This document shows positions 25,835-36,322 of a stretch of DNA of 64,000 nucleotides, piece after piece (positions within the stretch are counted from its first letter, which is position 1; every line of letters starts with the position of its first letter). The translations under genes were made by a program, and so were the position numbers. This DNA comes from Utricularia gibba (taxonomy: Eukaryota; Streptophyta; Magnoliopsida; Lamiales; Lentibulariaceae), in contig NEEC01000007.1 of NCBI GenBank assembly GCA_002189035.1, positions 1,798,001 to 1,862,000 on the forward strand, given 5' to 3'. The notes beneath the pieces were generated by a model that worked only from the letters and a program-made list of their open reading frames with translations, made no database searches and had not been told where the DNA came from.

Positions 25835-28608
25835 TCAGTCCGACCCAGGGAAACCTTTTATTACATCTCTAAGAGCATGGTAATGGCTATCACACTTGTG
25901 ATCTGAAATAAGGTTGCTGGAAAGGAGTATTCTGGTAGGGAGTTCACCAGGTCGGCTCTTCAACATGGTGAAATATTCAACGGCAGGTATGTCTGAATTT
26001 TCAGCCTCAAAGCGTCTCTGCAAGTAGTACACAGTCCCTGGTACAAACAGATCATCATCTACCTTCTTTGCGACCTTCCCTTGGTCACTATTCCAACTGA
26101 CCTCACGGTCAGAAGCTTCATCTACAGGAAAATATGCAAATTGAAAACATATATAACTTGGAAACACTGCGTCTAGTAGATAAGGAGAACTAGGTAGTAA
26201 CCGTAGAGTTTCGACTGCCCTCTAATCTTGGTATATTCAGCAAGTTTCCCAGATATGTCTTGTATGGATGAAACAACTTGCTTAGCACTGGAAACAAGCT
26301 CAAGGATGCCCTTCCAATCTTCTCTACTAAAGACACTTACCCTGCAAGATCATTTAAACATTCAAGACATGGGATAGCTCACGAGCCAATCTGAAAGTAC
26401 GGGATTGAGATGCTCAAAAAATGAATATTTCCATTACCAATCTGTTCCAACAATTTCATTCCGCAGTCTTTTTACAGAAGCAGCGCTGAGTCTTGGGACT
26501 ATGTCCCCCTACATGAAAAGGTAATATAAGATTAACAGTTTGGTGCCATCGACTTTGAAAATGATATATATACTAGAGAAGCATGCCTGCATCACCACTG
26601 TAGTCACAAAATCAGAACAGCTTTCAGCAAGCTCCTTAGAAACACAAGGAGGTGTCCCATATGTAATCGCAGTGACAACATCAGGACTGAATCCAAGCTC
26701 TATGGATGACTTCCTCCTAAGCATGATAGCAAGCAAGGCAGCAATCGCACCTCCAAGAGAGTGGCCAACAAGCCTCAATCTAAAACCCTGCCAAATCATT
26801 AGTCTAGCAAACACTGTGTTATGAAATGATGAGACAGGATAAAATTGACAGTGGAATGAAGAGATTGTTAAACAAACCTTGTGTTTGTCCAGGTACCACC
26901 TGATGGTATCTATCTCATAGGTGAGAAACCAGCGAGATGCCTCTGCGGTTCCAAAATGGGTGGAATAGCCTTCAAAAGTGACTTCTTCATGGCCAGAGGA
27001 TACAATATCTGTAATAATGTCGTAGACATTTTGTGTTCCACGGATACAAAGAATGACAAGTTTCTTCCGTCTATCGATGCCAATATAATAACCAGGCCTC
27101 AACACACTTGATCGTCTTGTGAACTTCACTACATCTTTTACTCGAAGCATGCTACTCCTAGCGACACCAGCAGCATTATCCCTATAAGAGCCTCTTGCAA
27201 GTTCTAAATGGTATATAAGTTCATGAACCTAAAACACCAAAAGACAATATGTTTAGATGTTATTTAAAATAAGAACAATGCGTGCCTTCACAGAAAAAGA
27301 AGATAAAGGTGGACAGAATTGATTTGCCTACTCAAAAATATGGAACTGACGAAGATCAAAGTGCGTGGCAATTCATCTCAAATTGCTAACTATTTTACAA
27401 ACTCATAACATTTTTATGAGACAGGCCACGCATATAGTTAACTAGGCTTCAAGTTCTAAACATTACCTACATTGGAAAACAAGATAATCCTCATGGTATG
27501 AGAAACTCAATTTTAAATCATCTGATCATTTGCACCTTAGTTTCAAGTACTACAGTTATCACGAAAATGCTGAAAGGACAATTCTCCATTTTTTTTCTGT
27601 GGTATCTGGCAACGTTGCTCATAAACTTCTGCAATGCTCATCAGTTGCAAGGGTTTATAAAGGTAATTAGGCACTCACTAATGATTCCGAGGTGATGACT
27701 TCCCCCTTCACATCATCCACGGAACTCTCAGAAGCTTGCCTAAGATACAAGAGATATAATCCTATTGTAAGGTCACTCAGAGTCCAATCCTGAAACCCAA
27801 GTTTGCTCCTTTGTATGCTGGCAAATATTTCAGCAACCGATCTATCTGTAGGCGGGAGCTTGCTCGATACTCCACTTCCTAAAAACATTGACTCTCTGAA
27901 TAAGTTTTTTGCTGAACCTAAGTGAAAGTCAATAGTAAAGCTACTAGATATTTCTCAAGCTACGCCATTATAAGCATCCACTCTTTGAGCTCAAAAGGAA
28001 ACTAACTCAAAGAAATCCGCATCCTCAAGCGTCAGTAATAAAAACATCCCAAACGTCCCGATTTCAGGGTAAAACATGACTTTCCAAAGAAGAAGCAGCT
28101 AACAAAAGTCACAACATGAAGTTGGAGAGAAACTAAACCTGCGGGAAGCACCCACTTGTACAACTGCAAAGCGGGTTCAAGAGCTTTAGAAAGCCAAGTA
28201 ATTTCAGGCTTCCACCTGTAGCTATAAAGGCCCGAATCTTCGTTATCCACGACAGGGGTAACACTGCCGGGAATGTCTTCCAAGCTCTTCTCTTCCTTCG
28301 AATTGGACCACTTCAATCTACTCAAAAAAGTGTGCTCGTACTTCTTACATAAGTCTTTGGACAATCTCAAGCTTCGTCGAAAATCTGCGAACAAAAAGCA
28401 AGCTTAGTTGCGCGATGGATGATCATACGTACACAAGGAAACAGAAGTATAAAAGACCGACCCATTTTCAAGAATCATTTTTCTGCCCCACCACCATGCA
28501 ACCGATCAAAGAAGACCAGAAATGTATGCACAGCGACAGATTCATGGTGAAGGCAGCCTTGATCAGAACCCGCTTGAAATAGTGGTAGCAACCGCCGCCG
28601 TTCGCCAT
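25835..28608 (-). CDS. Class-3 (alpha/beta hydrolase) lipase, diacylglycerol-lipase-like
   Basis: Exons on the minus strand: 28384-28139, 27878-27679, 27228-26878, 26787-26587, 26508-26438, 26341-26202 and 26121-25835, with phases that chain. A first exon from the ATG at 28608 must end in phase 1; the only fitting GT is at 28502 (exon 28608-28503), so this exon is tentative and the total would be 533 residues. The N-terminus is hydrophobic (FTMNLSLCIHFWSSLIG). The central region has the lipase_3 features LVILCIRGTQN and the nucleophile elbow GHSLGG, then AITYGTPPCVS and VPRLS. The family cleaves acyl chains from glycerolipids, often as sn-1-specific diacylglycerol lipases; the substrate here is not known. 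The donor at 26586-26585 is GC rather than GT. The predicted product appears intact. Confidence 0.85.
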
Positions 28609-29259
28609 TCCGAAGATGTTCAACGGTGGCCCAAAATCTCAATTAACGGATGGGCACAAGCTCACCCAATCACTCGGCCCGTCTAAAATACACGGCCCAG
28701 TAACCGTTTGTTAAAATAACTGTTAGAATATATTAATTTGATCGTATTTAACCCAATAATTTTCATGAATGATTCACAACCTACAACAATTTAAACATCA
28801 TTTAATTACAGTTTTTTAAACATTGGACTCAAGTTATTTTGAATTGAGCCTGAATGGGGCATATCTTTTTTTAAATAATATGTATAAATGCAAATAAAAC
28901 ATTAAAAATACAAGAGATTATCAAAATGGATGATGATGAAAGTTTTACTGGATTATTTTGGTCTTTATCTCTATTCCCATGATTGTGATTTTTGAATTGA
29001 TTTCATTATCTTTTAAATAACTTCTTGATATTAAAGAATATTTTTTTGGAAATTATTTGATTCACATGATATGGTGGATAAAAAGAAAAATCAATTGATT
29101 GTAGCTTTAAACTGGCACACAAATTAATTGCCAAAGGAAGAAAAAGGTCTTCGCGAAATTGAAAAAATAATATTAAGAATTTTCAAGAGGGAAAAGTTTA
29201 CAATTCTTGCTACGTTAAAAAAATCAAAGAATGAATTCAGAAGCTGAAAAGATCAGCTT
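28609..29259. other. AT-rich intergenic stretch
   Basis: This is the lipase upstream region (28609-28700) and AT-rich DNA up to the edge of the GDSL inverted repeat. No gene or transposon end was recognised. Confidence 0.5.
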
Positions 29260-30631
29260 TGATTCCTCAGGAGAAGGCGGTTGGCAGGGCGGTGCAGTTG
29301 AGAGCTTGGAGGGTGGGTATGATGAGGCTTTGCTCGATGCGGACGGCGATCTCCTGTGTGAAGTGAATGCCGTCCCAGAACATGTGGCGTTCGGGATGGG
29401 AGCATGCGGGCACTCCGGCGCTGCCGCAGAATCTGTTGCTGCTGTAGTTGTACGCGCCTCCGATCCCGCAGCAGGTTCTCAGGGCGGTGGCTGCGTGTCC
29501 CTCTGCGCATGAACCAATTCAATGGTAAATAAATGATGAGCATCTATGCTGACAACAGATCCAGAATGAATGCGAGGGCTTGCCTTGATTCAGTCTGTCG
29601 AGGATTTGGAGGAAGCCCTCGTCGAAGGCACCGTAGATGAGGGTGACGTTGGGAACTCCCTGCCCAACTCGTTGATGGCTTGCCGGAGGTAGTTGTTTTT
29701 CATGGTGATGAGCCTGTTGACGCTGCTGAGGCATCCCAGGCGATCGTAGGCGGTGGGGTCGCCGGAGGGCATCGCGGTCAGGATGTAGGGGAAGCAACCC
29801 AGAGGGGCGCTGCCCGGGATGACGATGAGCCTTGCTCCCATCCCGATGAGTTGCTGCGAGTAGGGAGATTATATCAGTATGAAGGAATGGCCACAACTGG
29901 TATTTTTTGTGTGACGAAAAAGGGATTGATTAGTTACCCTGGTGGCCTGGATCTGTTCTCTGGTGATGGGGCCGACGTAAGACTGCGCTTCCTGAAGAGT
30001 CTTTCCCTGCGTGAGGGCGTACCCGATGTCGTTGGCCTCGAGGTCTCCCAGCAGCACCAGCGAATTGGCGAGCCTGTCAGCGATGCAGTCGGAGGAGTTT
30101 GCGCCGCCGCAGACGGACCGGAGGTGGGTTTGGAACCATTCGAGTTGAGTGGCGAGGGAAGTGGCGTAGCGTGGGATCCGGATGCCTCTCCGCGAGAAGA
30201 AGCCGTGGTCCATCACCGGACTCCTGGCGACCGAGAAGATGACGCCGTTGCTGGAGTTGGCCCTTTCGGAGAGAGAAGGAACGATATCCGGGAAGCCGAA
30301 GTCGAAAGCCGCGAAGTCGAAGTCGACGAGGCCGTCAGACCATCGCCCGTTGGGGGTGCCGGGGTACGTCCGCCCGTAGGGTGCACGTGTGGGCGGGAGT
30401 GAATCCTGAATGAGGACGGAGTTTCCGACGTCGGTGGCGCCGTCCCCGAAGTGGTAGAGGTAGGGAAATGGGCACACGGGATTGCCACCAGTCCGTGAAG
30501 AAGCAACCGCAGCGCTACTACAAGTACTCACAGCAACGATCGCGAAGAGGAGAAGGAGCTGAGAGGAGAAACCCATCATCATCTGAACTGATCTGATCTG
30601 ATCTGCCGTTGGTTGTTGAGGTTGAATGATG
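29260..30631 (-). repeat. Left arm of GDSL inverted repeat
   Basis: Read on the minus strand, this arm matches 31001-32378 on the plus strand. It covers the 5' leader, three exons and both introns, and ends seven bases past the stop codon. By eye the first ~930 bases from the ATG are identical, including all 84 bases of intron 1. Differences start at a missing C (29651-29653). After it I count one substitution in exon 2, at least four in intron 2 and four third-position changes near the end of exon 3. The leader has one fewer AGATC unit than the right arm. The spacer between arms is 369 bases. Confidence 0.93.
29267..30582 (-). pseudogene. GDSL esterase/lipase-like gene, copy A, frameshifted
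   Basis: Exons 30582-29938, 29853-29584 and 29502-29267 mirror the intact copy at 31055-32371. Exon 2 is 270 bases instead of 271: a run of four C in copy B is three C here (GGG at 29651-29653 on the plus strand). The frame then shifts and meets a stop at 29592-29590, giving about 300 residues that lack block V with its Asp-His pair. The N-terminal 215 residues, including a secretion signal and FGDGATD, are identical to copy B. A TATATAT box lies on this strand at 30661-30655. Either this is a recent pseudogene or the lost base is a sequencing error in a C run; both remain possible. Intron 2 has a GC donor. Confidence 0.82.
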
Positions 30632-30654
30632 CAGTGTTCATGAAATGGTCGAAC

Positions 30655-30661
30655 ATATATA
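30655..30661 (-). promoter_or_regulatory. TATA box of GDSL copy A
   Basis: TATATAT on the minus strand, about 75 bases before the ATG at 30582. Sequence shared with copy B begins 24 bases downstream, near the expected transcription start. Confidence 0.6.
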
Positions 30662-30970
30662 GGCATGGAGGACTCGAAGAAGTCAACTTTCGTTTCATGG
30701 ACCGGTGACTGTCTTTTTCCATGTGTTTCTCTATCCAACCGCGTTAGAATTTGGACAAAAATACCTAATCTATTCATCCCAACTTGTAACCCAGTTGCTA
30801 GATTCAACCCATTGACAAATGTGAATGAGCATTCAATGCGAGGATTTGGTCATCTTCTTGGTCTTCAGACGCGCCCAAGCTCCGGCCGTGTTTCGGGTTC
30901 CTACACAGACACGGAGAATAGAACAGGTCCATGTCCATGCCCTTCCAGGAAAAGCCTTTCTATGGAATAC

Positions 30971-30977
30971 TATAAAT
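30971..30977 (+). promoter_or_regulatory. TATA box of GDSL copy B
   Basis: TATAAAT, about 80 bases before the ATG at 31055. The shared repeat begins 24 bases downstream, the same spacing as in copy A, although the surrounding promoter sequences differ. Confidence 0.6.
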
Positions 30978-31000
30978 TCCACGCACCCCCAGTTCATCTC

Positions 31001-32378
31001 CATCATTCAACCTCAACAACCAACGGCAGATCAGATCAGATCAGATCAGTTCAGATGATGATGGGTTTCTCCTCTCAGCTCCTTCTCCTCTTCGCGATCG
31101 TTGCTGTGAGTACTTGTAGTAGCGCTGCGGTTGCTTCTTCACGGACTGGTGGCAATCCCGTGTGCCCATTTCCCTACCTCTACCACTTCGGGGACGGCGC
31201 CACCGACGTCGGAAACTCCGTCCTCATTCAGGATTCACTCCCGCCCACACGTGCACCCTACGGGCGGACGTACCCCGGCACCCCCAACGGGCGATGGTCT
31301 GACGGCCTCGTCGACTTCGACTTCGCGGCTTTCGACTTCGGCTTCCCGGATATCGTTCCTTCTCTCTCCGAAAGGGCCAACTCCAGCAACGGCGTCATCT
31401 TCTCGGTCGCCAGGAGTCCGGTGATGGACCACGGCTTCTTCTCGCGGAGAGGCATCCGGATCCCACGCTACGCCACTTCCCTCGCCACTCAACTCGAATG
31501 GTTCCAAACCCACCTCCGGTCCGTCTGCGGCGGCGCAAACTCCTCCGACTGCATCGCTGACAGGCTCGCCAATTCGCTGGTGCTGCTGGGAGACCTCGAG
31601 GCCAACGACATCGGGTACGCCCTCACGCAGGGAAAGACTCTTCAGGAAGCGCAGTCTTACGTCGGCCCCATCACCAGAGAACAGATCCAGGCCACCAGGG
31701 TAACTAATCAATCCCTTTTTCGTCACACAAAAAATACCAGTTGTGGCCATTCCTTCATACTGATATAATCTCCCTACTCGCAGCAACTCATCGGGATGGG
31801 AGCAAGGCTCATCGTCATCCCGGGCAGCGCCCCTCTGGGTTGCTTCCCCTACATCCTGACCGCGATGCCCTCCGGCGACCCCACCGCCTACGATCGCCTG
31901 GGATGCCTCAGCAGCGTCAACAGGCTCATCACCATGAAAAACAACTACCTCCGGCAAGCCATCAACGAGTTGGGCAGGGAGTTCCCCAACGTCACCCTCA
32001 TCTACGGTGCCTTCGACGAGGGCTTCCTCCAAATCCTCGACAGATTGAATCAAGGCAAGCCCTCGCATTCATTCTCGACCTGTTGTCGGCAGAGATGCTC
32101 ATCATTTATTTACCATTGAATTGGTTCATGCGCAGAGGGACACGCAGCCACCGCCCTGAGAACCTGCTGCGGGATCGGAGGCGCGTACAACTACAGCAGC
32201 AACAGATTCTGCGGCAGCGCCGGAGTGCCCGCATGCTCCCATCCCGAACGCCACATGTTCTGGGACGGCATTCACTTCACACAGGAGATCGCCGTCCGCA
32301 TCGAGCAGAGCCTCATCATACCCACCCTCCAAGCCCTCAACTGCACAGCCCTGCCAACCGCATTCTCCTGAGGAATCA
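31001..32378 (+). repeat. Right arm of GDSL inverted repeat
   Basis: This is the counterpart of 29260-30631 in opposite orientation. It starts at CATCATTCAACC and ends seven bases past the stop codon of copy B. The leader has four AGATC units against three in the left arm. Introns are retained in both arms, so the duplication was DNA-mediated and not via mRNA. Confidence 0.93.
31055..32371 (+). CDS. GDSL esterase/lipase-like secreted protein, copy B, catalytic Ser replaced
   Basis: Exons 31055-31699, 31784-32054 and 32136-32371 encode 383 residues, the usual size of plant GDSL proteins. A hydrophobic signal peptide (LLLLFAIVAVSTCSSA) points to secretion. Block I reads FGDGATDVGNS, so the residue that is the nucleophilic Ser in FGDS is Gly48. 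Block III reads LEAND (181-185) where GGND is usual, while block V WDGIHFTQ keeps Asp349 and His352. The family hydrolyses esters of lipids, polysaccharides or small metabolites in the wall or vacuole. With Ser and the oxyanion Gly changed, this may be a non-catalytic member or use another chemistry. Intron 2 starts with GC. The gene diverges from its near-identical frameshifted twin. Confidence 0.9.
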
Positions 32379-32717
32379 CATCATTTTTTGTCCTTCTCTT
32401 TAACCATTCTTTCATTAGTTCTAATGTAAAATGACGTGCTTAATGGAATGCATTCATTCACATGTTCGAGTTGCCCTGTTCCCATTCCAAAGAAACCGAG
32501 ACTGCCGCCACATCACGATGTTCTGAAAAAACCACTATTCTGTGGGCTACTTGCAGAGCGAAGACATGTCTAATCCAGGTCTAGATCCATAACCCCAAAG
32601 AAAAAGATGCACACAAAGTCCATCACGAGGGGTAGCAGCAGAAGCGATGTTCGTACGAAAACCGAAAACGATAAACCAACTCGGAGTTGGGGGCGAACCG
32701 GTCGGAATTCAGTGAAG
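32379..32717. other. 3' flanks of GDSL copy B and RZ-1-like gene
   Basis: The two genes converge here. The sequence holds their untranslated ends; no further gene is seen. Confidence 0.45.
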
Positions 32718-33207
32718 TCAATACCGGTCGAAGGAAGGTGGCCGGCCTCCCCTTCTTGGGCGGTCGTAGGGGCCAGGTCTCTCCCTGTAGTTTCTGCCTT
32801 CGTATCTTGGAGGTCCACCGGCGCTGCCGCGGGCGCCTCCTTCACGGTCGTAACCCCTCTCCTTGCCATATCCATTCTGTGGGTATCCTTCTGGGGCGCC
32901 GTACCTGTCATCCGGAAAACGGTCTCCGGGCGGCGGGTACCTGAACAATCATAAGAATTGATATGGTGGATAAGGTGTGGGGGTTGGCTCGGCCATGAGA
33001 ATTAAGCATGTACCTGTCGTTGAAATATCGGTCTCGGTTTCCAAATCGATCATCTCTGCTTTCGAAGCGATCCCTGTCGCCATAACGGCCCCTGTCGAAT
33101 CGGTCGTTTACATATCTCTCACGATCATCCAGGTAGCGATCCCCATGGTTACCAGGCCCTCCGAACCTGGGGCGTGGGGGGGAGAAAGGGCGACCGCGAC
33201 CACGACC

Positions 33208-33239
<32 letters not shown>

Positions 33240-35836
33240 TGCCAGCAGATGGGCAATCTCTTGCCCAGTGACCGGACCGACCACATCTGAAGCATTCATC
33301 CTGCCCAACAGATCTATTCCCACCAGCATAACTGCTCCTCACTCCTGCAGAATAATTACTGAAACCATGCCCAGGCTCTTCACCTCCCATCTTGGGCTCA
33401 GCCTTGTTAACGGAGATGACCCGATCACCAAACTCCCGACCGTGCATCTCACTGATGGCATCCTCCATGGCCCTCCGATCAGCAAAAGTCAAGAAACCAA
33501 ATCCACGAGGACGCCCAGTATTCCTTTCCAGCATAATCTATACCACAGTGTGTATCAGAAAACCATACAGACAAAAACAAAGACAAGATTCAAGCATCTT
33601 TCGAAGACTGGTGTCCCACAGATTTCAAGCAACTCTAATCAGTTCCTTGAATTCACAGGCTGCACACTGCTTTCTATTTCAAACAGCTTACATTTCTCGT
33701 CATTCCGCAGCAGTCAGATTACATAATATGTAATAAATCCCTCGTTAGGAATGGAATGGGAGCAGTTCTCACATGCACATAAGAACAGATGCCAAAAAAA
33801 TGCAGATACCTTCATCTCACACACAAAAAAAGACGTAATCAATCAGATCATGTACGATTTACTGAAACCTCACAACCAACAGAGCAAAACCCCCACCAAC
33901 AGATCACACAGCCAAGAAAGGAGAGGGCTAGGAAACAAAACAGCTATGATCTCCCCATTTGATATCATTCATTTTCCATTAACCAGCCGCTGTCAGTCTC
34001 CTACACACAACGGATCCCAGGCGAAGTTCTGCCATCTGAAGTCACAAAAGACTAGACGGAAGATGCTATCAAAGAGTATCATCGACATGCATGATGAAAA
34101 GTTACACTAGAGGTCATTACTTGTGCTTTTTTCTTCATATATTGTAGTGAAATATACAAGGCACAGATTGCAACTGAAGCTATAGTGTTATGACAAGTTT
34201 TTCAAGACAAGACGGACTATTGGAAGGTCAATACATATTTTAGTATGTGAAATTGTTGCTGTAATCAACACAACCTATTTTATTGAGATGTTCGCTTCCT
34301 TCTTCGACACTACAAGGCCAAAACCAGTATCAAGAAAGACAGCAACTTATACATGATAGAAACTGAACATGTCTTTCAAAATCAATTGGCCTTCAACACA
34401 AAAAACTGGAAACCTTGACTTACTCAGTCCAAATACTTGTTCTTTACTGCATTGACGCAACAATCACACAACATTGATTTTTAATGTTGTACCTCAGCTC
34501 TGATTTCGTCAATACAGATGGTAATCAACTGAAATTCTGAACCTCAGCCCGAAGTAACTCACAGTTAAGATGCTGTACCTCAGTAACTGAATGCATTGCA
34601 CAAAAAGAGTGCATTATGCAAAAAGCCACCATGAAATTTCCAAGCAGTGCAATGAAGACTCAGCTGATATTCAAATACATAAACGCCGATTATGCCAATC
34701 TTTCCACAAACTAGTGATGTCAAAAACATACCCCAGTTCCTTCCATTCCCCGTGCACACATTACAACTGCACCAGAATCTGGCTTAAACATAATTCAATC
34801 CTGGAAACCAATGCTGGGAACGCAATCTGATTTGGCGGACAAACCATATTTATAACACAAATGCTGGTAATGTTACACATGCTGGCCAGGATCAGTGATA
34901 CACCAATCAGTTTAACAAATTTTTTTCAGGAGAAGCTTGCAGCCACGTTGCTTAAACACTTCCTCACTAACCTACTTTACAAATGCTCAGAAAAGCAACC
35001 CACTGTCATTTCAACTGAAAACATCAAGGTTGAGGTGAGAGAGTGTGTGTCCAATCAGCGAAAGTTGAATTCAATGACTCATGGCACTATCGTACAAGCC
35101 AGAATGCATACACTAGCCGATGACTCATCTTAAGTAAACCCAGAATCGACTGCAACGGAAACTATGGTCCAACTAAAGCTGAAAAAATCCACAGAGAAAC
35201 TGGCAGAAAAAGACACAGGAGCGGCAAATTCACCTATGGGGGTAGAATCACAAAGCCCTTTAGATGTATAATTTTTAAAAAGCTAAGAATTTATCTCAAG
35301 GATGGAACAACAGAATCTGTGCTTCCGTGTTCCTAGAACAATGGATCAATAATACTCATCAACATATGATACAACGATTTATAATCGATGAAGAAATGCA
35401 GTAGATAGTTAATTTTAGGTGAAAATTCTTGATAATACAAATTAAGCTAAATCCCATTCGCAGAGAAAATCTCCATATGCATGCACTGAATCTCAAAGAG
35501 ACCCATTCTACAACCCATAAAGAATAGATATCACCGCAACGCTACAACTCACATGTCTGGAATAAGTTAGAAAGCCCGCATCGAGAAAATAAGAAAGCAA
35601 ATTTAACACAAGTAGAGACAACACTAGAAACAAGCATAAAACTCCACTTGAAAGTCACACAACCCAGATATGCATCGTAAATCCATTAAAACGAATATGA
35701 AGAAAAAGAACAACTAAATCTTCACCTGACTGTCAATAACTTTCCCGAAACGGCTAAACGCGTTTTCCAGCTGCCGCTCTGTGACGTCCGCCGCTAATCC
35801 ACCGACAAATATGCGATTTTCCTGCTCCGCCGCCAT
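32718..35836 (-). CDS. Glycine-rich RNA-binding protein with RRM and CCHC zinc knuckle (RZ-1 type)
   Basis: Exons 35836-35726, 33537-33014 and 32940-32718 give 285 residues. The RRM covers about 1-80, with RNP2 IFVGGL near the start and RNP1 RGFGFLTF just after the first intron, which splits the domain. A CCHC knuckle [14 protein letters not shown] follows. After it comes a run of Gly and then an Arg/Asp/Tyr-rich tail with many DRY and RDRF units, ending in RPPSFDRY. This order matches the plant RZ-1 proteins, nuclear factors that bind nascent RNA, interact with SR proteins and affect splicing and cold responses. Intron 1 is 2188 bases, much longer than any other in the window. The protein appears complete. 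Confidence 0.92.
33214..33239 (+). repeat. CCG trinucleotide repeat coding for poly-Gly
   Basis: About eight CCG units within exon 2 of the RZ-1-like gene; on the minus strand they code for part of the Gly run after the zinc knuckle. Such repeats vary in length between alleles. Confidence 0.8.
33538..35725 (-). other. Long first intron of the RZ-1-like gene
   Basis: The 2188-base intron has a GTGAAG donor and an ATAG acceptor. I found no open frame with recognisable similarity and no transposon ends. Long first introns in plants can hold expression enhancers or alternative exons, but nothing here shows that directly. Confidence 0.7.
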
Positions 35837-36322
35837 CTCTAAACTCTTACATCAACGAAGGAAAAAGCATCAAGCAACAGCAGAGTAAAATTCAAAAAAC
35901 GCATTGGAAGAATCGCAGAACACTTGCCTCGGCCGCCGATCCACAAGAGACGAGATAGGTAAAGGTACGAGGGCGGAACTCCAAACAAAACTAGGGCAAA
36001 CCAAGAGTAACCATAATTCGGCTTTTTTCCATCCTCTTAAAAAAAAAAAAAAAAAACCCAACCCGGTGTAAGCCCGTGACCGGTTCGATAGAGACTCCAA
36101 TTGGGCATAGTCCAATGCGAAAGCCCAATTTTGAGCCCGTGATCCAACTGCTCTTCAAATAATATTTTTTAATGAAAATAATTATTTCGAAATAATCGAT
36201 TAATTTAATTATTTATTAATGAAAATTGAGAAAAAAAAAGGGCGCTTTCCAAAATATTAAAAATTTAAATTTTATTTTAAATTATACAACTAAAATTTTA
36301 AATAAAATACGAAATGCATCAG
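35837..36322. other. RZ-1-like upstream region and AT-rich spacer
   Basis: This is the leader and promoter of the RZ-1-like gene, then AT-rich DNA with a run of A near 36040. No gene was recognised. Confidence 0.4.

Noticed and set aside
29680-30402. Long plus-strand open frame opposite GDSL copy A
   Set aside because: It is the antisense shadow of the GC-rich GDSL exons; the same frame appears opposite copy B and has no similarity of its own.
30665-31054. N-terminal extension of GDSL copy B
   Set aside because: The extra 130 codons cover the TATA box and leader; the signal peptide begins at the ATG at 31055.
29260-32378. Inverted repeat as a transposon (terminal inverted repeats)
   Set aside because: The arms are a whole host-type gene with introns, with no transposase and no target-site duplication seen at 29260/32378.
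32977-33726. 249-codon plus-strand frame over the RZ-1-like exon
   Set aside because: Antisense of a repetitive RRM/Gly-Arg exon; no independent similarity.
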